The notes below the pieces were generated by a model. It was not told the DNA's origin and did not search any database. It saw nothing but the letters and a program-made list of their open reading frames with translations. Source: an uncultured Collinsella sp. (GTDB lineage: Bacteria; Actinomycetota; Coriobacteriia; Coriobacteriales; Coriobacteriaceae). From it: a DNA stretch of 64,000 nucleotides. The position numbers were made by a program, and so were the translations under genes. Location: the NCBI GenBank assembly GCA_937943045.1, contig CALEBN010000068.1:1-64000 (forward strand), read 5' to 3'. Shown in pieces: positions 34,775-42,362 of this stretch. Each line of letters begins with the position of its first letter. Position 1 is the stretch's first letter.

Positions 34775-35902
34775 ATGGCCCCCGCTCAGGCAAGCCTGCT
34801 GGCCAAGCTCGACACCCAAGAGCGCGTGCGTGACTTTTTGACCAATGCCGTCGCTAGCGGTCGCGCATCGCACGCCTACCTGTTTTTGGGCGCTCCCGGC
34901 GCGGGCAAGCTCGACGCCGCGTGGGCGCTCGCCCAAGCCTTCCTGTGCGAGCAGGATGGCTGCGGCTCATGCGATAGCTGCGTGCGCGTCGCCCGCCATA
35001 CGCACCCCGACGTGCACTATTACACGCCCGAGAGCGCCACGGGTTACCTCATTGCCCAGACCCGCGAGCTGCTCGATGACGTGCCGCTGGCGCCCATTCG
35101 CGCCAAGGCCAAGGTCTACATCATCGACCGTGCCGAGCAACTGCGCGCCAACACCGCCAACGCACTGCTCAAAACACTCGAGGAGCCGCCCGAGGGCGTT
35201 ATGTTCATCCTGCTGGGCACCTCGGCAGACGTGATGTTGCCCACCATCGTGAGCCGCTGCCAGTGCGTGCCGTTTCGGCTGGTATCGCCCGCCGTCGCCG
35301 CGCAGGCCGTGAGCCGCGCCACCGGTCAGGACCCTGCGCGTTGCCGCATGGCGGTCGCCGTGGCGGGAAGCCCCACACGCGGCATCGAGTTTCTTAAGAG
35401 CGCCGAGCGCCAGGACGCCCGCCGTCAGATGGTCCGTGTCATCGACTCACTCATTGCCGCCGACGAGGCCGACGTGCTCAGTCGCGCCAAGTCGCTCATT
35501 GTCGCCGTCAAGGCGCCGCTCGCCGAGGTCAAGTCCACGCAGGAAAAGGTACTCGAGCAAAACGCCGACTACCTGTCGCGTGGAGCATTGAAGCAGCTTG
35601 AGGACCGCAACAAGCGCGAACTCAACGCGCGCGAGCGTTCGGGTATCATGGAAGCGCTGGCGAGCGCGCGGACGCTCATGCGCGACGTGCTGCTGACACT
35701 TCAGGACGAGGCGGCCGACGTGGTGAACGAGGATGTGCGCGACACGATCGGTCGGCTTGCCGCCGCGACCAATGTTTCGGGTGCCACCCAGGCGCTCGAG
35801 GCGGTCGCGACCGCCGAGCGCAACATCGCCAGAAACGTTACTCCCCAGCTGGCCATCGAGGTCATGCTGTTCGATATCAGGAAGGCGCTGAAATGCCGTT
35901 AG
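34775..35902 (+). CDS. holB: DNA polymerase III delta' subunit
   Basis: A 375-residue clamp-loader subunit that starts at ATG 34775, with GGAGG in the end of tmk. The AAA+ domain has a degenerate P-loop GAPGAGKLDAA (Leu replaces Thr/Ser), as expected because delta' does not hydrolyse ATP. A zinc-binding cluster CEQDGCGSCDSC lies near 59-70, and the SRC motif (IVSRCQCVPFRL) with LLKTLEEPPEGV confirms the family. It loads the sliding clamp with gamma/tau and delta. Its end overlaps the next gene by ten bases. Confidence 0.93.
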   Translation: MAPAQASLLAKLDTQERVRDFLTNAVASGRASHAYLFLGAPGAGKLDAAWALAQAFLCEQDGCGSCDSCVRVARHTHPDVHYYTPESATGYLIAQTRELLDDVPLAPIRAKAKVYIIDRAEQLRANTANALLKTLEEPPEGVMFILLGTSADVMLPTIVSRCQCVPFRLVSPAVAAQAVSRATGQDPARCRMAVAVAGSPTRGIEFLKSAERQDARRQMVRVIDSLIAADEADVLSRAKSLIVAVKAPLAEVKSTQEKVLEQNADYLSRGALKQLEDRNKRELNARERSGIMEALASARTLMRDVLLTLQDEAADVVNEDVRDTIGRLAAATNVSGATQALEAVATAERNIARNVTPQLAIEVMLFDIRKALKCR

Positions 35903-37593
35903 TCGTACCCGTTAAGTTTACCTACGCCTCGCGCGACCTGTGGTTCGACCCGCAGGACCTGGATATCCTCGAGGCCGATTATGCCATTTGCTCCACCGAG
36001 CGCGGAACCGAGATCGGCTTGGTCACGGCCGATCCCTTCGAGGTGCCGCAAGAAGAGATCGGTCAGCCGCTCAAGCCCGTGCTGCGCGTGGCGAGCGACA
36101 TTGACCTGCAGCTTGCCGACGATCTTGCCATCCAGGGCGACGAGGCCATGGTCGATTTCCGCCGTCTGGTCAAAGAACTCGACCTCGAGATGAAGCCGGT
36201 CGGCGTCGAGTACCTGTTTGGCGGCGAGAAGGCCGTGTTCTACTTTGCGGCCGAGGAGCGCGTCGATTTTCGCCAGCTCGTCAAGGATCTGTCCTCGACG
36301 CTGCACATTCGCGTCGACATGCGCCAGATCGGCGTGCGCGACGAGACTCGCCTGGTGGGCGGCTATGCCCAGTGCGGCCAGGAGCTCTGCTGCACGCGCT
36401 TTGGCGGACAGTTTGAGCCCGTCTCGATCCGCATGGCAAAAGAGCAGGACCTGCCGCTCAATTCCTCCAAGATCAGCGGCGTGTGCGGCCGCCTGATGTG
36501 CTGCCTGCGCTACGAGTTCGAGGCCTACAAGGACTTTAAGAGCCGCGCGCCCAAAAAGAAGACGCTCATCGATACGCCGCTCGGCAAGGCGCGTATTCAG
36601 GAATATGACACGCCGCGCGAGCAGCTGGTGCTGCGCCTGGAGAACGGCAAGGTCTTTAAGGTCAACCTGGCCGATATGACGTGCTCGGAGGGCTGCAAGA
36701 AGAAGGCTGCCGAGCAGGGCTGCAATTGCCGCCCCGACTGCGTGACGCGCGATGTGCTCGAGCGCATCGAGTCGCCCGAGATGCGCCTGGCGCTCATGGA
36801 GCTCGACCGCGAGAACGGCGTCGACGTGGGCGATGGCCTGTCGAGCGCCGACCGTCTTGCCGGCACGTCGATGCCCAAGCACCGTCGTCGCGATGCTGAA
36901 TCCGATGCTCGCGCCGGTCAGGGGCAGGGCGAGGGTCGTGGCCGCGGAAAGGGCCGTGGCAATGCCGCAACGCCTGAGGCCGAGGAGGCCGCCGGTGGCC
37001 GTCGTCGTCGCAAGCGCGCGGGCTCGGGCGATGCTACCGAGACTGCGGCCGCGGGCAAGAACGTTTCCCGCGAGCGCGAGGCTCAACAGCCCCAGCAGCA
37101 AAACCGCGGCGGTGGCATGAACCCCACGCGTCGCCGCCGCCGTCATCTGTCGAGCGAGGAGCGCGAGGATGCCTTCCGCGCCGCAGCTGCTCGCGAGGCT
37201 GGTGCCGCTTCCAAGGGTGGTTCGGGTTCCGATGCGCCTGCCGACAAGGGCGGCAAGTCGCGTGGCGAGGAGGAGCGCGCCCCGCGTCCGCGTCGTCGCC
37301 ATTCCTCGGGCACGCAACAGAAGCCCTCAGTGCCCTCCGTTGCCGATCAGGTCTCGGATGGCGAGGTCAAGGTCACGCGCCGTCGTCCCGGAGATGGCGG
37401 GGGAGCGGCTGCCAAGGCTTCGCGTGGCGCCGCTCGCGACGAGCGCGAGTCGCGCGAAGATCGCGGTGGCGAGGGCTCGACCGACCAGGGCCAAAAGCGC
37501 CGTCGCCGTCGCCGTTCCCGCAAGCCGCGCCAGAATGGTGGCGAGGGCTCGACCCCGTCTTCGGCCGCACCACAACCGCCCGCCGGCGAATAA
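35893..37593 (+). CDS. RicT-like PSP1-domain protein with long basic tail
   Basis: A 566-residue protein. Residues 1-270 match the PSP1/RicT (YaaT) family: the iron-sulfur cysteines occur in QCGQELCCTRF near 160 and GVCGRLMCCLRYE near 196. RicT in Bacillus forms the Y-complex that helps RNase Y process mRNAs. A second cysteine patch (CSEGCKKK, GCNCRPDC) follows at about 265-285. From about residue 330 to the end there is a low-complexity Arg/Gly/Ala/Glu-rich extension that is absent in RicT and looks RNA-binding. It overlaps holB by ten bases. The extension may tether RNA-decay enzymes; that is inference. Confidence 0.85.
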   Translation: MPLVVPVKFTYASRDLWFDPQDLDILEADYAICSTERGTEIGLVTADPFEVPQEEIGQPLKPVLRVASDIDLQLADDLAIQGDEAMVDFRRLVKELDLEMKPVGVEYLFGGEKAVFYFAAEERVDFRQLVKDLSSTLHIRVDMRQIGVRDETRLVGGYAQCGQELCCTRFGGQFEPVSIRMAKEQDLPLNSSKISGVCGRLMCCLRYEFEAYKDFKSRAPKKKTLIDTPLGKARIQEYDTPREQLVLRLENGKVFKVNLADMTCSEGCKKKAAEQGCNCRPDCVTRDVLERIESPEMRLALMELDRENGVDVGDGLSSADRLAGTSMPKHRRRDAESDARAGQGQGEGRGRGKGRGNAATPEAEEAAGGRRRRKRAGSGDATETAAAGKNVSREREAQQPQQQNRGGGMNPTRRRRRHLSSEEREDAFRAAAAREAGAASKGGSGSDAPADKGGKSRGEEERAPRPRRRHSSGTQQKPSVPSVADQVSDGEVKVTRRRPGDGGGAAAKASRGAARDERESREDRGGEGSTDQGQKRRRRRRSRKPRQNGGEGSTPSSAAPQPPAGE

Positions 37594-37656
37594 CGCCCGC
37601 GAGCGGATTTAACCCGCCTTACCCCAATCGCGTCGGGGTACCATAGCGCTGAATCA

Positions 37657-37692
37657 ACAACCCTCCCTGCGACCGAACGTAGGGAGGGTTGT
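37657..37692 (+). promoter_or_regulatory. Hairpin that hides the comF ribosome-binding site
   Basis: ACAACCCTCCCT (37657-37668) pairs perfectly with AGGGAGGGTTGT (37681-37692). The right arm contains the AGGGAGG that would bind ribosomes for the TTG start at 37696, so translation should be low unless the hairpin opens. It might also act as a weak terminator of the ricT transcript. Confidence 0.55.
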
Positions 37693-37695
37693 GTC

Positions 37696-38502
37696 TTGAA
37701 GAGCCATCTGAACAAATTGAGCCGTCTGCAGGGTGCCGGCGCCCTACCGTTTGCGGACGAATTGCTGCCGTTTGCCGAGCGGGCGGCACGCGAGGCACTC
37801 GAGGCATTGTCACCAACACGATGTGCCGGCTGCGAGCGCGCCGGTGCGCTTATTTGCCAAGACTGCCTGGCCGCGCTCACGCTCATCGACCCACGTCATA
37901 GCTGTACCCGATGCGGCGCCCCGTTTGGGGATTTGCTGTGCACTGAGTGTTCGGTCGAGGGTACGTCCTCGGCAATGGCGGAGGCGCTCGATCGCTGCCT
38001 GGCATGCGCCGTCTATGCGCATCCGCTGCCGCGCATCATTAAAGCGTACAAGGATGCGGGCGAGCGACGTCTGGCTCCGTATCTGGCGGAGCTGCTCTAC
38101 GACACTGTCCTGCACGCCCAGGTCGTAGCGCCCGAACGCTTAGGAGGCGTGCTGTCCGGTGCGGATGCGGTGGTGTTTGTGCCTGCGACGGCGGCAGCGT
38201 TTCGGCGGCGTGGTTTTGATCATATGGAGGCTATTGCGCGCCCATTTTGCGAGCTGTCGGGTGTTCCCCTGCTCGATGCCCTCGTCAAGTACGGGCATGG
38301 CGACCAGCGCGAACTCGGTCGTGAGGAGCGCCGCGAGCGTTCCCGGGGCATGTACGAGACGGTTGAGGACGTGCACGGCCGCCGCCTACTGCTTATCGAT
38401 GACGTTATCACCACGGGCGCGACCATGGCAGCAGCCTCGGCGGAGCTCAAGCGTGCTGGCGCTGCGGCAGTTGATGGCCTTGCTATCGCACGTGTTTGGT
38501 AG
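37696..38502 (+). CDS. comF: ComF-family phosphoribosyltransferase-like protein
   Basis: A 268-residue protein starting at TTG 37696 after AGGGAGG. The N-terminal zinc-binding part has CAGCERAG, CQDC and CTRCGAPFGDLLCTEC; the C-terminal phosphoribosyltransferase fold has VFVPATAAAFRRRGFDH and the PRPP loop LLLIDDVITTGAT. ComF proteins take part in DNA uptake for transformation, likely at the step of bringing single-stranded DNA into the cytosol. No other competence gene is adjacent. It is followed after ten bases by a predicted nuclease-fold gene. Confidence 0.9.
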   Translation: MKSHLNKLSRLQGAGALPFADELLPFAERAAREALEALSPTRCAGCERAGALICQDCLAALTLIDPRHSCTRCGAPFGDLLCTECSVEGTSSAMAEALDRCLACAVYAHPLPRIIKAYKDAGERRLAPYLAELLYDTVLHAQVVAPERLGGVLSGADAVVFVPATAAAFRRRGFDHMEAIARPFCELSGVPLLDALVKYGHGDQRELGREERRERSRGMYETVEDVHGRRLLLIDDVITTGATMAAASAELKRAGAAAVDGLAIARVW

Positions 38503-38512
38503 GGGTGGTTTT

Positions 38513-39622
38513 GTGGCAGTGAAGATTGAGCGGCGCAACGAGCCGACAGGCGAACAGCTAGCGGCTTCCGTAATCCTAACAGGCGCTTCAGCGCTGCGCA
38601 TGATGCGCGCCGAGCGCCGGCAGATGGGCTATATCAGCTGGAAGGACCTTAATCCCGATGAAGAGCGTCGTGTGCTGCGCACGTCGTCGCCCTCGACCGA
38701 GGATATCTATCTTCCTGACTTGGTGCGAATTGGAGCCAAAAGTGGCGAGGTGCAAGAAGATCTGTGCTTGCTGGTGGGATCTGCGGCGCAGCGCCGCCGC
38801 ATGCCTGGCGTAGGCTGGTCCGTGTGTTCCGGGTTGCCCGCCGGCTCGATTCTAGAGGTGGAACCGGGGGTGTACAGCCTATCTCCCGAGGCCCTTTGTG
38901 TTGCCGTTGCGCGCGAGGTCGGCTGCATCCAGGCGTTTGCCCTGGCCCAGGAGCTGTGCTCTAAGATTTCACTGAGCGACCGCGGGAAGTATCTGCCTCC
39001 CTACACCTCGTCTGTTACGAATAAACTTGCAAAGGACAAGGACCAACCGGCAGACGTGGGCTACTTTGAGGTTGAGCCGGTGCTGATGCCCGATCGTCTG
39101 GCAGATTACCTTGCGGCATGCAAGGGGAATGTGGCCAAACAGCTGCTGCGTCTGTGTCCCTACCTGTCAGAAAACCTGCTCTCGCCCATGGAGTGCATCA
39201 TGCTCGCTCTGTTTTCGCTTCCGTTTTCCTATGGCGGGTTTGCCTGCGGACCTTTTAAGACCGACTACAAGATCGAGTTCGATGACCGTGCGCAGGCAAT
39301 CTCGGGGATGCCCCATGCAGTTTGCGATGCGTATCAAGAGGCAGCCCGGTTTGACCTGGAATACAACGGTGAGCTGGGCCATTCCTCTCGGAGGGGACGT
39401 ATCCATGATGAAAAGCGCAACACGGGCTTGATTACTATGGGAATCGAGGTCGCGACAGTCAATAGCGAAATGCTCTGTGACATGGAAGCGATGGAAGCGC
39501 TCGCATGGCGCATGCACCAGCGTATGCGAAAGCGGTACCGGAATCGTGTCGATGCCCGCAGGAAGAAGCAAGAGGCGTTGCTTAACACGCTGCGGGCGTG
39601 TTTTGGGCTTAAGCCGGTCTAA
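38513..39622 (+). CDS. Uncharacterised protein with predicted PD-(D/E)XK C-terminal domain
   Basis: A 369-residue protein. GTG 38513 follows TAGGGG and begins VAVKIERRNE; the frame continues upstream inside comF without a reason to start there. The N-terminal part has ALRMMRAERRQMGYISW, and the middle SGLPAGSILEVEPGVYSLSP and LAQELCSKISLSD. The C-terminal segment FDLEYNGELGH...DEKRNTGLITMGIEVATVN has the order D, E.Y, then D..R and hydrophobic strand seen in DUF559/Vsr-like nucleases. Such proteins are frequent in Collinsella and Olsenella, often with unknown role; a link to restriction or abortive infection is possible but not shown. Confidence 0.7.
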   Translation: MAVKIERRNEPTGEQLAASVILTGASALRMMRAERRQMGYISWKDLNPDEERRVLRTSSPSTEDIYLPDLVRIGAKSGEVQEDLCLLVGSAAQRRRMPGVGWSVCSGLPAGSILEVEPGVYSLSPEALCVAVAREVGCIQAFALAQELCSKISLSDRGKYLPPYTSSVTNKLAKDKDQPADVGYFEVEPVLMPDRLADYLAACKGNVAKQLLRLCPYLSENLLSPMECIMLALFSLPFSYGGFACGPFKTDYKIEFDDRAQAISGMPHAVCDAYQEAARFDLEYNGELGHSSRRGRIHDEKRNTGLITMGIEVATVNSEMLCDMEAMEALAWRMHQRMRKRYRNRVDARRKKQEALLNTLRACFGLKPV

Positions 39623-39656
39623 TTCACGTCGAAAAATAGGGGGTTAATCATATGCC

Positions 39657-39875
39657 CTGGCCAAAATATGGCAAATATGAGTACTGTCACTAAATCAGTA
39701 ACGGCAAAATCAAGGAATTTAGGACTCGGAGGCGTCATAAAGTAAGAAGATAATAAACAAATGTAGAATAACTAAGCATCAGGTTGGCGACACTGAGCGC
39801 AAAATCTGTCCGAGAGGCCAAAATTGCCTGTTACTAAATTGGTGACAGTACTCATATTTGCCGTTTTTTGGCCAC
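39657..39875. mobile_element. MITE-like element, copy B (219 bp)
   Basis: 34-bp terminal inverted repeats at 39657-39690 and 39842-39875 differ at only three positions and share GGCAAATATGAGTACTGTCA with each other; copy A at 25107 has the same ends. The interior is A/T-rich and has no coding frame. Inner hairpins based on (C)TGTTACT...GTAAC are repeated as in copy A. Confidence 0.7.
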
Positions 39876-39925
39876 GGCACCCCAAGAAGGGTGCCCCGGA
39901 ACTCCCCATAGGGGAGCTCCGGGCT
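39876..39925. terminator. Two consecutive hairpins after copy B
   Basis: GGCACCC/GGGTGCC (39876-39895) is followed by CCGGAACTCCCC/GGGGAGCTCCGG (39896-39922). There is no T tract on either side. Hairpins of the GGGAGCTCCGGG kind recur in the window (compare 41448). Confidence 0.5.
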
Positions 39926-39995
39926 TCACAGAGGCACGAATAGCCCACTCCGACCTGCGAAATCTGTACTCGCGATGCGAATGACGCCCCTAACC

Positions 39996-40024
39996 TTAAA
40001 CTTTAGCTTGAACTTAGCTATAAT
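39996..40024 (+). promoter_or_regulatory. Promoter of the lipoprotein gene
   Basis: A consensus -10 box TATAAT (40019-40024) lies 17 bases after TTAAAC (39996-40001). The predicted transcript would start near 40031 and leave a leader of about 325 bases before the lipoprotein start. Confidence 0.6.
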
Positions 40025-40355
40025 GCGCTACGTTCCTACCAGGCTGTGGTTGCGGACGGACGAAATGCCCGTCCTAGTCCAAGACAGACGCGGTCAAAGG
40101 GATCCACGTAAGCGACCGCGTGCGCGCGGCGCGATCATGGCGCGTCCTAGATGTAAGCCGCACCGTCCGTTCTACTTTCTTTGGGGCAATACCGCCTCGC
40201 GGGCGAGCGGGCCAGTCGTGAAGGTGGCTGCGGCCTCCCGAGCAAACACCCCGGTGCGCAAGTGTGGGGTCAAATACCAGGTCAGCTGGTGGGAACAATC
40301 TGATATTCCGCGCAACGCACGGATCGTATACGACACAGAAGGCAGGGTAGTGGAC
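40025..40355 (+). other. Long structured leader of unknown type
   Basis: The stretch between the promoter and the lipoprotein start contains several hairpins (GGACGG/CCGTCC near 40055-40080, GCGGTC/GACCGC near 40090-40120). The lipoprotein frame happens to be open through it, with no ribosome site. I could not match it to a known riboswitch, T-box, tmRNA or RNase P RNA. Confidence 0.4.
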
Positions 40356-41381
40356 ATGGTGAGGGGCAGCTTGATGCACGCGGCTCGGTTAGGTGCTGGG
40401 ACCGCAGCGGTCATCGCCGTTTTGGGCCTGAGCGGATGCGCGTTCAACCCGCTGTCTACGTTCACGACTCCCACGATCGACCAGATCGAGTACGAGACCG
40501 TCACGCCCACGGTGTCGGATGATGCCCTGGTCACCCCCGGTACCCTGACGGTTGCCCTCGATACTTCCGATGCGCCGCAGGCCATGCAGGGCGCCGACGG
40601 CGAGCTCACGGGGTATGCAGTCGACGCTGCCCGCGCCCTCGCAAGCCGCATGGGCCTTAAGGTCGCCTTTGTCGATGCGTCCTCGGCAGGTTCCGCGCTC
40701 GGCGACAAAAAGGCTGATATCTTTATCGGCGAGATCAACTCCACGGACGGGGACGTTAGCTCGCTCGGCACCTGCCTGTACGATGCCGCTTCCGTGTTCG
40801 GTAAAACCAGCGATGGTGGGTCGCTAAGCGTTTCCACCGATACCCTTAACACGTCCACCCTGGGCGTTCAGATGTCCTCGGCCTCGCAGGAGGCGCTTGC
40901 TAAGCAGAGCATCACCGCCAACCAAAAGACCTACTCCAACATCAACGAGTGCTTTGAGGCGCTCGAGTCCGGCGAGGTCGACTATGTGATCTGCGACTCC
41001 ACGGCCGGCGGCTACCTTGCACGCCTGATGAGCGAGGTCTCCTATGTCGGTGCGCTCGAGGCACCCTCGACGCTTGGTGTTGCGGGCCTCTCGTCCAATG
41101 ACGAACTGTGCCGTGCCGTGAGCGATGCTCTCGACGGTATTACGGCCGACGGTACGCTCGAGGCGGTTCACTGCGTCTGGTACGGCACGATGCCCTACGA
41201 CCTCACCACTAAGACGGTTTCGGGCGCTAACGTGCAGCCGGGCGACTCTGAGTCCAGTGAGACCACGTCCTCCGGCAGCGAGTCCTCCGATTCCAACAAT
41301 GAGACCGCATCCTCCGAGGACAAATCGTCCAGCCAGGAAGACACCATCACCGACGACGACATTAACAAGCTTAATAGCTAG
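40356..41381 (+). CDS. Lipoprotein with solute-binding-like fold
   Basis: A 341-residue exported lipoprotein. ATG 40356 gives a short positive N-terminus, a hydrophobic stretch and lipobox LSGC with Cys28; ATG 40374 after GAGGGG is an alternative that leaves the lipobox intact. The following domain (about 60-290) resembles family 3 extracellular solute-binding proteins: TLTVALDTSDAPQAM, GYAVDAARALASRMGLKVAF and ALESGEVDYVICDS are the usual ligand-fold segments. The last 50 residues are Ser/Glu/Asp-rich and probably a linker. No ABC transporter gene is adjacent, so it may be a receptor component rather than a transporter partner. Confidence 0.82.
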   Translation: MVRGSLMHAARLGAGTAAVIAVLGLSGCAFNPLSTFTTPTIDQIEYETVTPTVSDDALVTPGTLTVALDTSDAPQAMQGADGELTGYAVDAARALASRMGLKVAFVDASSAGSALGDKKADIFIGEINSTDGDVSSLGTCLYDAASVFGKTSDGGSLSVSTDTLNTSTLGVQMSSASQEALAKQSITANQKTYSNINECFEALESGEVDYVICDSTAGGYLARLMSEVSYVGALEAPSTLGVAGLSSNDELCRAVSDALDGITADGTLEAVHCVWYGTMPYDLTTKTVSGANVQPGDSESSETTSSGSESSDSNNETASSEDKSSSQEDTITDDDINKLNS

Positions 41382-41698
41382 TTATTGCTAGGGGTGGTGT
41401 CTCCTATACGTTGGAAAGGATGCCTCTTCACGGTTTCAACACGCACTGCCGGGCTTCCCCAATAGGGGAGCCCGGCTTTTTCATCTCTATAAAACCAGCA
41501 GGTCAAAGCCAATTTTCGGGACCAAATACAAAGTCGCCGGCTCCCTCCTATAGCGCACTTTGCCACAGAAAAGTGCGAGACTTCGGTATGCGGTATCAAG
41601 CAATCGTTATTCGGGTCTTTGGGAATCCGCGTGATTAAATGCACGGCAATGGGTACATAGCCAGTACAGTAAGTCCCCGAGGCAGATTGGAGCCACGT
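41382..41698. other. Intergenic region before hpf
   Basis: It holds the lipoprotein terminator (41448-41481) and a short hairpin CGCACTT/AAGTGCG (41554-41577). The promoter of hpf should lie between these and 41699, but I see no strong boxes. Confidence 0.4.
41448..41481 (+). terminator. Terminator of the lipoprotein gene
   Basis: GCCGGGCTTCCCC pairs with GGGGAGCCCGGC around AATA, followed by TTTTTC. Confidence 0.88.
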
Positions 41699-42283
41699 AT
41701 GGATATCAAGGTTTCTGGACGCAAGACGACGGTAACCGATGCTCTGCGTGCGCATGTGGATGAGAAGATCGGCGAGGCGCTCAAGGTTTTCGATATCGAG
41801 CCCATGACGGTCGACGTTGTACTTCGCTATGAGAAGAACCCCTCGAACCCCAACCCGGCAATCGTCGAGGTTACGGTTCGCGCCCGTGGTTCGGTGATTC
41901 GCGTTGCCGAGCATGGTGCAGATATGTACGCCGCTATCGACCTCTCCGCCGATAAGGTCACCCGCCAGCTGCGCAAGTTCAAGACCAAGGTCGTGGACAA
42001 CCGCCAGGGCGGTGCCAGCGCAGCGGATGTTGCACCGGTCGAGCGTGTCGAGGATCTGGCCGACCTGCTGCTGCCCGAGGAGGAGGACGACCTGCTCGTC
42101 CGCGAGAAGGTCATCGATGTCACCCCGATGACTGAGGAGCAGGCGCTGGTGCAGACCGATCTGCTCGGTCACGACTTCTACGTGTTCGAGAATGCGACGA
42201 CTGGCCTCATCAATGTGGTGTATCACCGTAAGAATGGTGGATATGGCATCATCAAGCCCCGTATCGAAACACTTGACGAGTAA
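41699..42283 (+). CDS. hpf: Long ribosome hibernation promoting factor
   Basis: A 194-residue long-form HPF, which pairs 70S ribosomes into inactive 100S dimers in stationary phase. ATG 41699 (MDIKVSGRKTTVTDALRAHV) follows TTGGAG; the frame upstream is not needed. The N-terminal ribosome-binding domain spans 1-105 with a typical beta-alpha pattern; the C-terminal dimerisation domain (about 135-194) has VREKVIDVTPMTEEQALVQT and GLINVVYHRKNGGYGIIKP. A terminator follows at 42313. Confidence 0.94.
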   Translation: MDIKVSGRKTTVTDALRAHVDEKIGEALKVFDIEPMTVDVVLRYEKNPSNPNPAIVEVTVRARGSVIRVAEHGADMYAAIDLSADKVTRQLRKFKTKVVDNRQGGASAADVAPVERVEDLADLLLPEEEDDLLVREKVIDVTPMTEEQALVQTDLLGHDFYVFENATTGLINVVYHRKNGGYGIIKPRIETLDE

Positions 42284-42287
42284 AATA

Positions 42288-42346
42288 CGTTAACTTGCAT
42301 GAGTTAACGGTTGGCGGCCATCCCATGCGGGTGGCCGCCTTTTTAC
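42288..42346 (+). terminator. Terminator of hpf, preceded by a palindrome
   Basis: CGTTAACT/AGTTAACG (42288-42309) is followed directly by GGCGGCCA/TGGCCGCC (42313-42339) and TTTTT. Confidence 0.85.
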
Positions 42347-42362
42347 GTAAGGAGTCGCTTTG

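Noticed and set aside
40025..40355. Known structured RNA (T-box, cobalamin, lysine, c-di-AMP riboswitch, RNase P or tmRNA)
   Set aside because: None of the conserved sequence blocks of these families could be found.
39975..40355. N-terminal extension of the lipoprotein
   Set aside because: It would bury the signal peptide and lipobox about 150 residues inside the protein, and it lacks a ribosome site.
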